64,000 nt of DNA, from assembly GCF_003946655.1 (NCBI RefSeq), contig NZ_RHOV01000005.1, positions 1 to 64,000 on the forward strand, read 5' to 3'. The DNA comes from Lapidilactobacillus achengensis. Its GTDB lineage: Bacteria > Bacillota > Bacilli > Lactobacillales > Lactobacillaceae. Numbering within the stretch: the stretch's first letter is position 1; the number at the start of each line of letters is the position of its first letter. The position numbers and the translations under genes were made by a program. Shown piece after piece: positions 27,404 to 37,274 of the stretch. The notes beneath the pieces were generated by a model, which saw only the letters and a program-made list of their open reading frames with translations, was not told the DNA's origin and made no database searches.

Positions 27404-30025
27404 ATGCCTACAAAAGTTGCACCTAAACCAGAAACTGAAGTTAATGAAGTTCAAGTCATGGTCGATGGCTTAGTTAAAGAAGCCAACGAAGCCCTCAAAG
27501 TCTTAAAGACTTTCGACCAAGAGAAGATCGACCATATCGTTCACCAAATGGCAATCGGTGGGTTGAATGACCATATGAAATTGGCTAAATTAGCCGTTGA
27601 AGAAACTGGCCGAGGCGTTTACGAAGATAAAGCGGTCAAGAATATGTTCGCGACTGAAGAAATCTGGAACTCGATCAAACATGACAAAACAGTCGGCATC
27701 ATCGAACGCGATGAAGAACACCGTTTGGTTAAGATTGCTGAACCTCTGGGTGTTTTAGCTGGGGTTACCCCAGTTACCAACCCAACCTCAACAACAATGT
27801 TCAAAGCCTTGATCGCGATCAAGACCCGTAATCCAATCATCTTCGCCTTCCACCCTGGCGCTCAAAAGAGTTCGGCCGCTGCCTTGGAAAGCTTGAAAGC
27901 TGCTGCAGTCGAAGCAGGCTTGCCTGCTGGCGCCTTGGGCTATATCCCAACACCAAGCATTGAAGCGACTCAAACATTGATGAATCACCCGGGCGTTGCT
28001 TCTGTTTTAGCAACTGGTGGTCCTGGCATGGTCAAGGCAGCTTATTCAACTGGTAAGCCAGCCTTAGGCGTTGGTTCTGGTAACGTGCCCGTTTACCTAG
28101 AAAAAACCGCGAATATCAAACAAGCAGTCAACGATTTGATCTTGTCGAAATCATTCGATAATGGGATGATCTGTGCTTCAGAACAAGCGGTGATCGTTGA
28201 TGAAGAAATCTACGACCAAGTTGTTGCTGAATTCAAGGCTCAACATGCCTTCGTTCCAAGCAAAGCGGAAGTCAAGAAGATCTCCGATGTTGTCATCAGC
28301 AAAGAGAAACATGCGGTCAACCCAACGATCGTTGGTCATTCCGCAGTTGAAATCGCTGGCAAGGCTGGCATCAAGGTTCCTGATGATACCGTTGTGATCA
28401 TCGCTGCGATCGATGGTGTTGGCGATGAATACCCATTATCACGTGAGAAGTTATCACCAGTTTTGGCTTTGTTGAAAGCTCATTCAACTGAAGAAGCCTT
28501 CAAGCTGGCTCACGAAATGTTGCACTTAGGCGGGATGGGTCACTCAGCTGGGATCCACACTCGTAACGAAGATTTAGCAGTTGAATACGGCGTTGAGATG
28601 GAAGCTTCCCGGATCTTGGTCAACCAACCAACTTCTGTTGCCGGGATCGGTGACTTGTATAACAACTTGATTCCATCCTTGACCTTAGGCTGTGGTTCAT
28701 GGGGTCACAACTCGATCTCACATAACGTTGGGACATTCGACTTACTGAACATCAAAACAGTGGCAATGCGCCGGAACAACCTACAATGGGTAAAGTTGCC
28801 TCCCAAAATCTATTTTGAAAAAAACTCCATCACCTACCTTGAAAAAATGGAAGGCTTGAAACGCGTTTTCATCGTAGGGGACCCTTCAATGGATAAATTT
28901 GGTTATGTGGACATGGTTGAACGGACTTTGCACCGTCGCCAAGATCCTGTCACAACACAACGGTTCGTTGACGTTGAACCAGATCCTTCAACCAATACTG
29001 TTTTCAAGGGCGCTGAAATGATGCGTTCCTTCAAACCAGACGCGATCGTCGCTGTTGGTGGTGGCTCTGTTATGGATGCCGCTAAGGGCATGTGGTTATT
29101 CTACACCGCGCCAGACGCATCATTCTGGGGCGCTAAACAGAAATTCATGGATATCCGGAAACGGACTTACAAGTTCCCTAACTTGGATAAGGTCAAGCTG
29201 GTTTGTGTGCCAACAACCTCTGGGACTGGTTCTGAAGTAACACCGTTCGCCGTCATTACCGATAGCGAAACCAACATCAAGTATCCTTTGGCTGACTATG
29301 CCTTGACACCAGATGTGGCGATCGTTGATAGTAAATTCATCGAATCAGTACCAAAGACGGTTGTCGCTGACTCTGGCTTGGATGTCCTTTGCCACTCATT
29401 GGAAAGTTTCGTTTCAACCATGGCTTCTCACTATACTCGTGGTTTAAGCTTGCAAGCCGCTAAGTTAGTTTTCGAAAACTTGAAAGCTAGTTATGATGGC
29501 GACCAAGAAGCCCGTGAAGCGATGCATGATGCTTCAACGATGGCAGGGATGGCCTTTGCCAACGCGCTGTTAGGGATCAACCACTCGATCGCCCACAAAC
29601 TTGGCGGGGAATTCCATCTCCCTCACGGCCGGGTAATCACGATCACAATGCCTCACGTCATTCGTTACAACTCCTTAGTACCAACAAAACGTGCCGTTTG
29701 GGCGAAGTACAACTACTTCCGCGCTGACGAAGATTACGCTGAAGTTGCTCGTTATGTCGGCTTGAAGGGCAATACAACCGCTGAATTAGTTGATGCTTTG
29801 ATCCAAGCAATCATTGAATTAGCTGAAAGTGTTGGCGTTAAGATGTCCTTGAAGGAACAAGGCGTCACGAAGGAACATATCGAAAGCGCAGCAGATCGTT
29901 TGGCTGAATTGGCTTACGAAGATAACTGTACGATCACGAACCCTAAAGAACCATTGATCGCTGATATGGCACAAATCATCCGCGATGAATATGAGGGTCC
30001 TAAATCAAGTTTCGATCCTAAATAA
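27404..30025 (+). CDS. adhE: Bifunctional acetaldehyde-CoA / alcohol dehydrogenase AdhE
   Basis: An 873-residue fused enzyme that reduces acetyl-CoA to ethanol in two NADH-using steps. The N-terminal aldehyde dehydrogenase half has its catalytic Cys at about 257 (MICASEQAV). The C-terminal iron alcohol dehydrogenase half has GGGSVMDAAKG, PTTSGTGSEVTPF and the metal-site HSIAHKLGGEFHLPHGR. Such proteins form spirosome filaments. Codon use is more biased (CCA, GAA, ACA rich) than in the neighbours, a sign of high expression. AGGAGG precedes ATG 27404, and a strong terminator follows. Confidence 0.97.
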   Translation: MPTKVAPKPETEVNEVQVMVDGLVKEANEALKVLKTFDQEKIDHIVHQMAIGGLNDHMKLAKLAVEETGRGVYEDKAVKNMFATEEIWNSIKHDKTVGIIERDEEHRLVKIAEPLGVLAGVTPVTNPTSTTMFKALIAIKTRNPIIFAFHPGAQKSSAAALESLKAAAVEAGLPAGALGYIPTPSIEATQTLMNHPGVASVLATGGPGMVKAAYSTGKPALGVGSGNVPVYLEKTANIKQAVNDLILSKSFDNGMICASEQAVIVDEEIYDQVVAEFKAQHAFVPSKAEVKKISDVVISKEKHAVNPTIVGHSAVEIAGKAGIKVPDDTVVIIAAIDGVGDEYPLSREKLSPVLALLKAHSTEEAFKLAHEMLHLGGMGHSAGIHTRNEDLAVEYGVEMEASRILVNQPTSVAGIGDLYNNLIPSLTLGCGSWGHNSISHNVGTFDLLNIKTVAMRRNNLQWVKLPPKIYFEKNSITYLEKMEGLKRVFIVGDPSMDKFGYVDMVERTLHRRQDPVTTQRFVDVEPDPSTNTVFKGAEMMRSFKPDAIVAVGGGSVMDAAKGMWLFYTAPDASFWGAKQKFMDIRKRTYKFPNLDKVKLVCVPTTSGTGSEVTPFAVITDSETNIKYPLADYALTPDVAIVDSKFIESVPKTVVADSGLDVLCHSLESFVSTMASHYTRGLSLQAAKLVFENLKASYDGDQEAREAMHDASTMAGMAFANALLGINHSIAHKLGGEFHLPHGRVITITMPHVIRYNSLVPTKRAVWAKYNYFRADEDYAEVARYVGLKGNTTAELVDALIQAIIELAESVGVKMSLKEQGVTKEHIESAADRLAELAYEDNCTITNPKEPLIADMAQIIRDEYEGPKSSFDPK

Positions 30026-30062
30026 GTTCGACTAGCGTCAAGCTTAAGTCATTAGCATGACG

Positions 30063-30093
30063 AAAAGACCACCTCATCCGAGGTGGTCTTTTC
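30063..30093 (+). terminator. Terminator after adhE
   Basis: AAAAGACCACCTC pairs perfectly with GAGGTGGTCTTTT around a four-base loop. Confidence 0.93.
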
Positions 30094-30145
30094 TAGTGGG
30101 CTGAGCTGTCCAAGTCGCGCTGGCCATTCAGGTCATTAGTGCTGA

Positions 30146-32068
30146 TCATTCATATTGGGACAATTGTTTGATCAGCGCCAACGGTGAACGACTGGCCCAA
30201 ACACTGGTCAAGCGCTGCGGTTGAGCTTCCAAGTAATGGATCACCGCGAATAATTTACGGAACTCGGGGTCCTTGAGGTCTTGCTGTTTGATCGCCAATA
30301 AGATCACCAACTGAATTGCCTCACCCTGCCACTGAACGGGTCGCGCTAAGGTAGCGATGGACAACGTGGAAATCTTGACCTCGTGGGGGTCGCCATGGGG
30401 CAGGGTGATCAGGGGCGCGACATTGGTGCCGCCTCGTTGATCCCGTAACAAAACCGAGTGGGCATAGGCGCTGGTGGCGTAGTTGTTGTCCACAAGGTTT
30501 TGCGCCAGCTTCTTGAGAATTTCCTCGGGCTCAGAGAGCTCAAGTTGAGGAAAAACCAAACTTGGCGCGGTGAAATGGGCCAGATCGAAAGTTTGCAGAT
30601 GTTTTTGCGGGACGTGTTCCAGCAAGTATTTCGTCAAGATGCTGAGGTCCTGATCAGTGATCATGGGTGAAATTTGCACAACTGGTTTGCCTGGATCGGC
30701 TAAGGGCACAGTACTAATGATCAGATCGATCTGGTCCAGGTGAGGCCACTGTATGTGCGGCTGATTTTCTAAGATATCCTTGATTTGTAATTCTGGTAGT
30801 TCTCGTTGTAAACGGGCCTCAATGAAGATGGCCATGGCCTTCGAGTATCCCGTGACCAGCAGCGCCTGATAGCGATTGCTTTTCTGGTGATCTTGGCGTT
30901 CCACCGCCGCTTGAAAGTGAATCGTTAAGTAGGCCACTTCCTCAGCGGGCACGAACAAGTTAGCTGTCTGGAAGAAGTTCTCCAAACTTAATTGGATAAC
31001 CAGAAAGAGTTGGGGGTAGGTGTTGAAAATTGTGGGTGTCAAGGGATTGGCGATGGGTAAGCCATAGTTGAGTCGGAAATAACTGGAAGAGAGGTGATTG
31101 ACCAAATTTTGGCGCAGGCTAGGGTCATCGCTCAAGTCCAAGGCCAAAAGTTGTTGGACCTGGGCAATCAAATAGTTGGCCAAGGCCCGGGCCTCCGGTT
31201 CAAACCGGCCCGTCGCCTGCGAATTGGCGAAGAAATTGGCTAGTCGTAGGGCCAAATAATTGATTTCATCAGGAGAGAAGGCCAGGGGATAGATGTCCGC
31301 CAATTGGGCCAGGATTTGGCCGCTGAGGGCTTGCGCCGGTGAATCAGCCACCGCCGCATTTTCTTCGGCGCTAAGTTGCACGGTCTGGCCTTGTTTCATT
31401 CGCTCCAACATGAAATAGACATGGATATCCACATTGGCGACTTCAGGTGGGAGCGGCAATTGATTGGCGTTAAAAGTCTCCCGAATCACATTTTGGACCA
31501 CTTGGAACTGTTCTGGGGCGAAGAAGTGTTGCAAGGTTGGGGCCTGCGGATCATTGGCTTGGATCTGACGCAAAGTTTGCACCAGTAGTTGCCGTTTCTG
31601 CTGTTCGTTACCGGCGATATAGGTGCCCAGTCGCGGTTTGGAAATGATCTCCAGACCGTTTTTTTGCGCGAAAGGTTGTAATTGGGTCAATTCGTGGCGG
31701 ACAGTTCGGCGGTTGGCGAAGACTTTCTCCGCCAATTCCTCGATACTGATGGGACTTTGGGCGCGCAACAATTGAAAAATCAACAATTGCTGCAAGCGGG
31801 CGTGATCTTGATTGTTGGTCTCGGCGCCATTCAGGCTAGCTTGGAGTTGCTGTTTGGCGCGGGGTGTCCCGACCAAACGAATGCCGGTACCTTGTTTGCG
31901 CTCAAGGGTCAGGCCGGTTTGCAGCTCGGTCAGGTACGCCGAGATGACGTGGAGGTCGTTACGCAGGGTCCGTTCCGAACTTTGTAACTGACCAGCCAAT
32001 TGTTTGGTGGTCAGAAAGTCAGGATGGTTGGCCAGAGTGGTAAGCGCAATTCTTTGACGTTGGTTCAA
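30146..32068 (-). CDS. PRD-containing PTS transcriptional regulator (MtlR/LicR type)
   Basis: A 640-residue regulator with two N-terminal helix-turn-helix units (residues 1-60 and about 90-150), two PTS regulation domains (about 185-395), an EIIB-like domain (about 400-485) and a C-terminal EIIA-like domain with the likely phospho-His in LITLPHGDPHEV. The EIIB-like domain reads ALLVTGYSKAMAIF and lacks the phosphorylated Cys of MtlR-type proteins. The start is TTG 32068, with AAAGGAG eight bases ahead on the minus strand. It lies directly downstream of the fructose-family PTS gene and most likely controls it by PTS phosphorylation state. Confidence 0.85.
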   Translation of the reverse strand: MNQRQRIALTTLANHPDFLTTKQLAGQLQSSERTLRNDLHVISAYLTELQTGLTLERKQGTGIRLVGTPRAKQQLQASLNGAETNNQDHARLQQLLIFQLLRAQSPISIEELAEKVFANRRTVRHELTQLQPFAQKNGLEIISKPRLGTYIAGNEQQKRQLLVQTLRQIQANDPQAPTLQHFFAPEQFQVVQNVIRETFNANQLPLPPEVANVDIHVYFMLERMKQGQTVQLSAEENAAVADSPAQALSGQILAQLADIYPLAFSPDEINYLALRLANFFANSQATGRFEPEARALANYLIAQVQQLLALDLSDDPSLRQNLVNHLSSSYFRLNYGLPIANPLTPTIFNTYPQLFLVIQLSLENFFQTANLFVPAEEVAYLTIHFQAAVERQDHQKSNRYQALLVTGYSKAMAIFIEARLQRELPELQIKDILENQPHIQWPHLDQIDLIISTVPLADPGKPVVQISPMITDQDLSILTKYLLEHVPQKHLQTFDLAHFTAPSLVFPQLELSEPEEILKKLAQNLVDNNYATSAYAHSVLLRDQRGGTNVAPLITLPHGDPHEVKISTLSIATLARPVQWQGEAIQLVILLAIKQQDLKDPEFRKLFAVIHYLEAQPQRLTSVWASRSPLALIKQLSQYE

Positions 32069-32158
32069 GGGGATGACTCCTTTCCAGGGCTGAGGTCCGT
32101 CGGTCTGCTGAGTGGGAAAACTTGCTGGGACGCGAGCCGTAAAGTGATTAATCGTCGA

Positions 32159-32205
32159 CTAAAAAGACTGACACCACTCTATTATGAGCGTTGTCAGTCT
32201 TTTTT
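32159..32205 (-). terminator. Bidirectional terminator between PTS gene and regulator
   Basis: AAAAAGACTGACA (32161-32173) pairs with TGTCAGTCTTTTT (32192-32204). It has a T run on either strand, so PTS transcripts should mostly stop before the regulator gene. Confidence 0.85.
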
Positions 32206-32306
32206 GCATGGTTTTAGCTGTTTATTTGCAAGGTGTCTTTGAACGCCTTGATTGTTACTTCGGCAAGACCGTCGCTTGACCTAATCTTTGACAACCGTCG
32301 CTGGCC

Positions 32307-34292
32307 TTACATTTCGCGTAGCAGATCTTGGATGGTCGCTTTATCTGGCGCGGCCATTAACGCGGCGCGGAAGTCGTCATCCATTAATTTGCGCGAAAGT
32401 TTCTGAAGGATTTTCAGATGTAGATCACCTTGACTGGCTTCGGGAACCGCGATCAGGAAGATCAAATGGGCGGGCTGACCATCCAGTGATTGCCAATCGA
32501 CGCCTTGCTCGCTGCGGGCGAAGGCCAAGGCGGCTTTTTTAACCGCGGCGGACTTACCGTGAGGAATGGCGATGCCCATGCCGATTCCGGTGGTGCTTTC
32601 CGCTTCGCGATCGTAAATGGCTTGTTTGAAGGTGGCGAAATCAGTGACATGACCGCTTGCCGTCAAGCTTTGAGCCATTCGTTGGATCACCTCATCTTTG
32701 GAAGACAAATCACCGTCCAACAAAATATTATCCTGAGTCATTAAGTCATTGATGGAGAAATCTGGCTCAGGTGCTGCTTCTGGTGCTGTTGGTGCGGTGG
32801 TTGGGGCAACCGTTGCGGGATCAACAGCTTTGGTTGCGGTCGCCGGTTCAGGTGCCGCGCTAGCCGTTGCTAGTTCAGGTCCAGCGTTTAGATTGGGCTT
32901 AAGGATCTGCAACATCAAAATCGAAATCGCGACACCAATGATCACGGCAACGAAGAACATCCCAACATGGTCGACCGCGCCTAGGACGGCGACGATCGGG
33001 CCACCATGGGCCACGTGATCGGTTACACCAGCCAGCATCGCGACCACGCTACCGGACATGGAGCCAACCATGATGCTTGGAATCACTCTTAAGGGATCAG
33101 TGGAGGCGAAGGGAATCGCGCCTTCGGTGATTCCGAAAAGGCCCATTGCTAGGGAAGCTTTCCCAGCTTCACGTTCGGCGGCGGAGAATTTATTTTTCAG
33201 GATCAGGGAAGCCAAACCTAAACTTAATGGCGGGATACAGATGGCGACGGCAATTGGGCCCATGATCGCGAAGTTACCTTCAGCGATCATTCCGGAACCG
33301 AAGAGGAAGGCCACTTTGTTGAAAGGACCGCCCATATCGAAGGAAATCATCGCGCCTAAGATCAAGGCCAGAATGACTTCACTGCCACCTTGCATGCCAG
33401 CCAAGAAATGACTGAGGGATGTGAACAGCCAGGCGACTGGCGAGCCGATCACATAAATAAAGAACAGACCGACGATCAAGGAGCCAAGGATGGGAATGAC
33501 AATGATCGGCATGATCGATTGTAAAGCCTTAGGCACCGGGATCTTCTTGATTCCCAGGGCGACAAAACCGGCGAGAAAGCCGGTGATGATTCCACCTAAG
33601 AACCCTGCGTTAGCATGGCTGCCATACAGGGAACCGTTGGCGGCCAGCATCCCGCCGACAAAACCGGGCACTAGGCCAGGGCGATCGGCGATATTTTGCG
33701 CGATGAACGCCGAAAGGATTGGGATCATCAAGTTCATGGCGATGCCGCCGATGGTGTTGATCGTCGCCCAAATCGTGCCTTCAGGGATCTTGATGCCCGA
33801 CGCCGTTGGGGTGCCACCCAGCGTCAGCGAGATGGCGATCAGTAACCCACCTGTGACCACAAAGGGTACCATATAGGAAACGCCACTCATCAGGCTCTTG
33901 TACATCTTTTTGCCCCAGCCTTCATGTTCTTCAGGGGCGGTTGTCGCAGTTGCGCTGGTGGCTGCGCTGCCTTGATAAGGACTCGCTTGACCGTCTAAGA
34001 CGTCTTGGACCAGCTCGTTAGCTTTGCGGATGCCATCTTGAACACCGACCTCGATCAAGGGCTTACCGGCAAAACGGGCCTTATCGATATTCGTGTCAGC
34101 GGCAATGATGACTCCAATGGCCTCGTTGATGTCCGCGGCGCTTAATTGGTTTTCGACCCCAATGGAGCCGTGGGTCTCGACTTTCACCTCAACGCCTAAA
34201 GCTTGCCCAGCTTTCGCTAAACTTTCGGCGGCCATGTAGGTATGCGCGATGCCCACAGGACAAGATGTAATGGCAACAATTTTTTTCACCAT
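32307..34292 (-). CDS. PTS fructose-family transporter, domains IIB-IIC-IIA
   Basis: A 661-residue permease that takes up and phosphorylates a sugar. IIB is at residues 1-100 with the phospho-Cys C11 (TSCPVGIAHT); IIC at about 125-470 has around nine membrane spans; an Ala/Pro/Thr linker follows; IIA at about 515-660 has its phospho-His in GIAIPHGK. This order matches fructose and mannosylglycerate transporters. The substrate cannot be named, as no 1-phosphofructokinase gene is adjacent. AGGAGGA precedes ATG 34292. It is divergent from an alpha-glucosidase gene. Confidence 0.9.
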   Translation of the reverse strand: MVKKIVAITSCPVGIAHTYMAAESLAKAGQALGVEVKVETHGSIGVENQLSAADINEAIGVIIAADTNIDKARFAGKPLIEVGVQDGIRKANELVQDVLDGQASPYQGSAATSATATTAPEEHEGWGKKMYKSLMSGVSYMVPFVVTGGLLIAISLTLGGTPTASGIKIPEGTIWATINTIGGIAMNLMIPILSAFIAQNIADRPGLVPGFVGGMLAANGSLYGSHANAGFLGGIITGFLAGFVALGIKKIPVPKALQSIMPIIVIPILGSLIVGLFFIYVIGSPVAWLFTSLSHFLAGMQGGSEVILALILGAMISFDMGGPFNKVAFLFGSGMIAEGNFAIMGPIAVAICIPPLSLGLASLILKNKFSAAEREAGKASLAMGLFGITEGAIPFASTDPLRVIPSIMVGSMSGSVVAMLAGVTDHVAHGGPIVAVLGAVDHVGMFFVAVIIGVAISILMLQILKPNLNAGPELATASAAPEPATATKAVDPATVAPTTAPTAPEAAPEPDFSINDLMTQDNILLDGDLSSKDEVIQRMAQSLTASGHVTDFATFKQAIYDREAESTTGIGMGIAIPHGKSAAVKKAALAFARSEQGVDWQSLDGQPAHLIFLIAVPEASQGDLHLKILQKLSRKLMDDDFRAALMAAPDKATIQDLLREM

Positions 34293-34374
34293 AGTTCCTC
34301 CTCATATCCTCAAACTGATAGCCTTAAAGTTGGTCAAAGCCGTTGCTTGGCCCACTCATTAACTTACTGACCTC

Positions 34375-34403
34375 ATCATAACGAATCTGTTCGGCGAGAT
34401 TAA
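34375..34403 (-). promoter_or_regulatory. Promoter of the PTS gene
   Basis: On the minus strand TTAATC (34398-34403) and TATGAT (34375-34380) are spaced by 17 bases, about 80 bases before the start codon. Confidence 0.5.
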
Positions 34404-34505
34404 GGTCAGAATTTTGCCGTAGTAGCCGCAACTTCTGCTTTTATTCGGAAAGCTGCTCAGGAGGGACTGCTGCGCCACTGAAAATCCGTGGTGATCAGTT
34501 GATTT

Positions 34506-34519
34506 TGTTACCGGTAACA
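34506..34519. promoter_or_regulatory. Perfect palindrome, probable LacI-family operator
   Basis: TGTTACCGGTAACA is a perfect 14-base dyad with the central CG typical of LacI/GalR-family sites. It lies between the divergent PTS and alpha-glucosidase genes, about 100 bases from each promoter. No LacI-type gene is in the window, so the cognate regulator would be elsewhere. Confidence 0.6.
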
Positions 34520-34627
34520 GGATCGGTTGGCGTCGGCAAAACAGTGCTTCTAGGTGCTTGGCGCTACCTCCGGATGATTGCCTAAAAAAAGCCGCGGGAA
34601 TTTGTGCAGTTTTTGTGGCGGGGATGA

Positions 34628-34676
34628 TTGACTTAAAAATTTCATCATGGTAGGGTCATGGAGGTAAACGTTGCCA
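34628..34676 (+). promoter_or_regulatory. Alpha-glucosidase promoter with cre-like site
   Basis: TTGACT (34628-34633), a 17-base spacer and a weak TAGGGT (34651-34656). GGTAAACGTTGCCA at 34663-34676 matches the cre consensus with one mismatch, placed just after the start of transcription, where CcpA would block elongation. Confidence 0.45.
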
Positions 34677-34737
34677 TCAGGACAAACAGTTGGTCGGCGG
34701 CGTTGTTTATCGTTAAATCAATGAAGGAGTTTATTCA

Positions 34738-37044
34738 ATGAGTAATCGCTTACTTGACCATCAAGTTGACGGTCAAAAAATTCAATTCCAATTCCAAACT
34801 GGATCGCTCCAGTTGACGATCATGACCCCGGAAATCATCCGCGTATTGGCAGATGCGACCAGTGGCGATCATTCCTATGCTATTGAAGGAGATAAGACTC
34901 AAAAAACGAGTTTCACGGTGACCGCGTCAGCCGATGACGTGACCCTAACCACAAGTGGGTTAACGATCGTGGTCGGGGCCAATCAGCGCCTAGATGTTTT
35001 CAACGCGACAGGGGCGCCCCTAGTTCAGGATTATTTGGGCCAGCGGCGGCCATTAGCGCGGGGGATGGACGCCCAACAAGCGGCCTTGGCCAGCGCTGAA
35101 GGGCATGAGTTGACAGGTCAAGGCGCACCTGGTCATGGCTATCACGAGGTTTTGAAGCAATTGGCCCCTGACGAGCAATTCTTCGGGCTCGGTGACAAGA
35201 CTGGGTTCATCAACAAACGTGGTTACGAGTTTGATAATTGGAACACCGATGATCCCGCGCCGCAAATGGAGAACTTCACTCGATTATATAAAAGCGTCCC
35301 CTTCCTTTTGGGACTGAAAAACGGCGTGCCTTATGGGCTATTCTTCGATAATACCAACCGCAGTCACTTCGATTTGGGGAAAGAAAGTGAGTCCTATTAC
35401 TTCTACTCCGTGGAAGCTGGTGTCTTGGATTACTATGTAATCGGCGGCGCTAGTTTGGCGGCTGTGATCCAGAATTACACTTATCTGACCGGCCGGACGC
35501 CTTTGCCACAGAAGTGGACTTTGGGCTACCAACAATCACGCTGGGGCTATCAGGACGCGGCGGAGATCGCCTTGATCGCGCAGAAAATGCGGGACTATCA
35601 TTTGCCGATGGATGTCATTCATTTGGACATTGACTATATGGACGGGTATCGCGTCTTCACTTGGGATCCGCACAAGTATCCCAACATGAAACAATTCTTA
35701 GCGGATCTAAAGGCCCAGGGCGTCAAAATCGTCACGATCATTGACCCAGGCGTTAAGGAAGATCCCGGCTATCCGATTTTTGACGCGGGGGTGCGCAATA
35801 ATTTCTTCGTGAAAACACCGGAAGGCTTTGATTATGTCAATCGGGTCTGGCCAGGCGAGTCGGTCTATCCAGACTTTGGCCGTCAACGAGTGCGAGACTG
35901 GTGGGCTGACAATCATCAGCAGCTGACTACTGCTGGCGTTGCCGGGATTTGGAATGACATGAACGAGCCAGCCTCCTTCAACGGCCAAATTCCGGACGAG
36001 ATTATCTTCTCAGACGAAGAGCAGGCAGCAACGCATGGCAAGATGCATAATGTTTACGGCCACAATATGTCCCACGCCACCTACAACGGCTTGTTGGCTC
36101 AGCAAAATCGGCGACCTTTTGTGATCACGCGGGCCGCTTATGCCGGGACCCAGAAATATGCGACGGTCTGGACTGGGGATAATCACTCGTTGTGGGCGCA
36201 TTTGCAAATGATGATCCCGCAGTTAAGTAATTTAGGCTTAAGTGGCTTTGCTTTCGCCGGGACTGATATTGGGGGCTTTGGTTCGGATACCACCCCAGAA
36301 CTCTTGATTCGTTGGCTGGAAGCGGCGATCTTTAGCCCATTATTGCGGAATCATAGCGCTATTGGGACGCGGTTCCAAGAGCCATGGGCGTTTGGCGAGC
36401 CGACTTTGTCGATCTATCGGCAATATTTGCAACTCCGTTATCATTTGATTCCGTATCTGTATGACCTCTTTGCTGCTGGGGAAACTACTGGCCTACCGGT
36501 GATGCGCGCGATGGTTTTGGCGGATGAGCAAGATCCGCGTTTACGCGAAATCAGTGATCAATATCTGGTTGGGACTGCGCTTTTGGTTGCGCCGATCGTA
36601 CAAAAAGGGCAAACAAAACGGTTGGTTTACTTGCCAGCTGGGCAATGGATCGACTTCTGGACCGGAACCCGCTATCAAGGGCAGCAAGATATCGTGGTGA
36701 CGGCCGACTTGGCGCAATTACCAATGTTTGTTCGTCAAGACAGCCTGTTGCCATGGGCGGATGAGCGTGAATTTGTTGCCGAGGCGCCGGAGCAGCATCT
36801 GACCTTCCGCCTCTTCGGTGAGACCGGTCAGTATGATCATTATCAAGATAATGGGTTGGATCTGGCTTATCGTCAAGGCGAATACAATCGTTATCAAATC
36901 CTGGTCAAGGCGGATCAAGCACAAGTTATTTTGCAATATCATGGCTTCGCGCCGGTTTATCAAACGATTGATGTTGAAACCACCGCGGGTCAACAACGTT
37001 TTGTATATCAGGCAGCCACGGAATCCTATCAAGTTCTCAACTAA
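34738..37044 (+). CDS. GH31 alpha-glucosidase
   Basis: A 768-residue cytoplasmic glycosidase. The N-terminal beta-sandwich ends in the QSRWGYQ stretch that opens the barrel. The catalytic nucleophile is D407 (GIWNDMNEPASF) and the acid/base is probably D481 (WTGDNHSLW). A C-terminal beta domain follows. It would hydrolyse alpha-glucosides such as isomaltose or maltose; alpha-xylosidase activity cannot be excluded. GAAGGAG precedes ATG 34738. It is a single-gene transcript ended by a terminator. Confidence 0.92.
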   Translation: MSNRLLDHQVDGQKIQFQFQTGSLQLTIMTPEIIRVLADATSGDHSYAIEGDKTQKTSFTVTASADDVTLTTSGLTIVVGANQRLDVFNATGAPLVQDYLGQRRPLARGMDAQQAALASAEGHELTGQGAPGHGYHEVLKQLAPDEQFFGLGDKTGFINKRGYEFDNWNTDDPAPQMENFTRLYKSVPFLLGLKNGVPYGLFFDNTNRSHFDLGKESESYYFYSVEAGVLDYYVIGGASLAAVIQNYTYLTGRTPLPQKWTLGYQQSRWGYQDAAEIALIAQKMRDYHLPMDVIHLDIDYMDGYRVFTWDPHKYPNMKQFLADLKAQGVKIVTIIDPGVKEDPGYPIFDAGVRNNFFVKTPEGFDYVNRVWPGESVYPDFGRQRVRDWWADNHQQLTTAGVAGIWNDMNEPASFNGQIPDEIIFSDEEQAATHGKMHNVYGHNMSHATYNGLLAQQNRRPFVITRAAYAGTQKYATVWTGDNHSLWAHLQMMIPQLSNLGLSGFAFAGTDIGGFGSDTTPELLIRWLEAAIFSPLLRNHSAIGTRFQEPWAFGEPTLSIYRQYLQLRYHLIPYLYDLFAAGETTGLPVMRAMVLADEQDPRLREISDQYLVGTALLVAPIVQKGQTKRLVYLPAGQWIDFWTGTRYQGQQDIVVTADLAQLPMFVRQDSLLPWADEREFVAEAPEQHLTFRLFGETGQYDHYQDNGLDLAYRQGEYNRYQILVKADQAQVILQYHGFAPVYQTIDVETTAGQQRFVYQAATESYQVLN

Positions 37045-37069
37045 GCACCTTGGTCTTAGCGCAAGTCAT

Positions 37070-37096
37070 TAAAGTCGCCGTGATGGCGGCTTTTTT
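37070..37096 (+). terminator. Terminator after alpha-glucosidase gene
   Basis: AAAGTCGCC pairs with GGCGGCTTT and is followed by T6. Confidence 0.88.
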
Positions 37097-37274
37097 GGTG
37101 TTGCTTGGCGGTGAGCTACCTTGATTCCGCAACTTTTCCCATTTTTCCAGCTAAATCGGCGAGGTTTCGGTCGATTCACAAGGAAAAATATTTAAGGTTT
37201 TGCCTGAGATAGTGTAGAATAACAATTAGTAAGTTGAACAGGTCAGAATAATGAGGAAGAGGTCTAGGCCTAAC

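Noticed and set aside
32749-33876. Open frames of 89-128 codons on the plus strand, opposite the PTS gene
   Set aside because: They are low-complexity Ala/Gly/Pro/Met shadow frames of the membrane domain.
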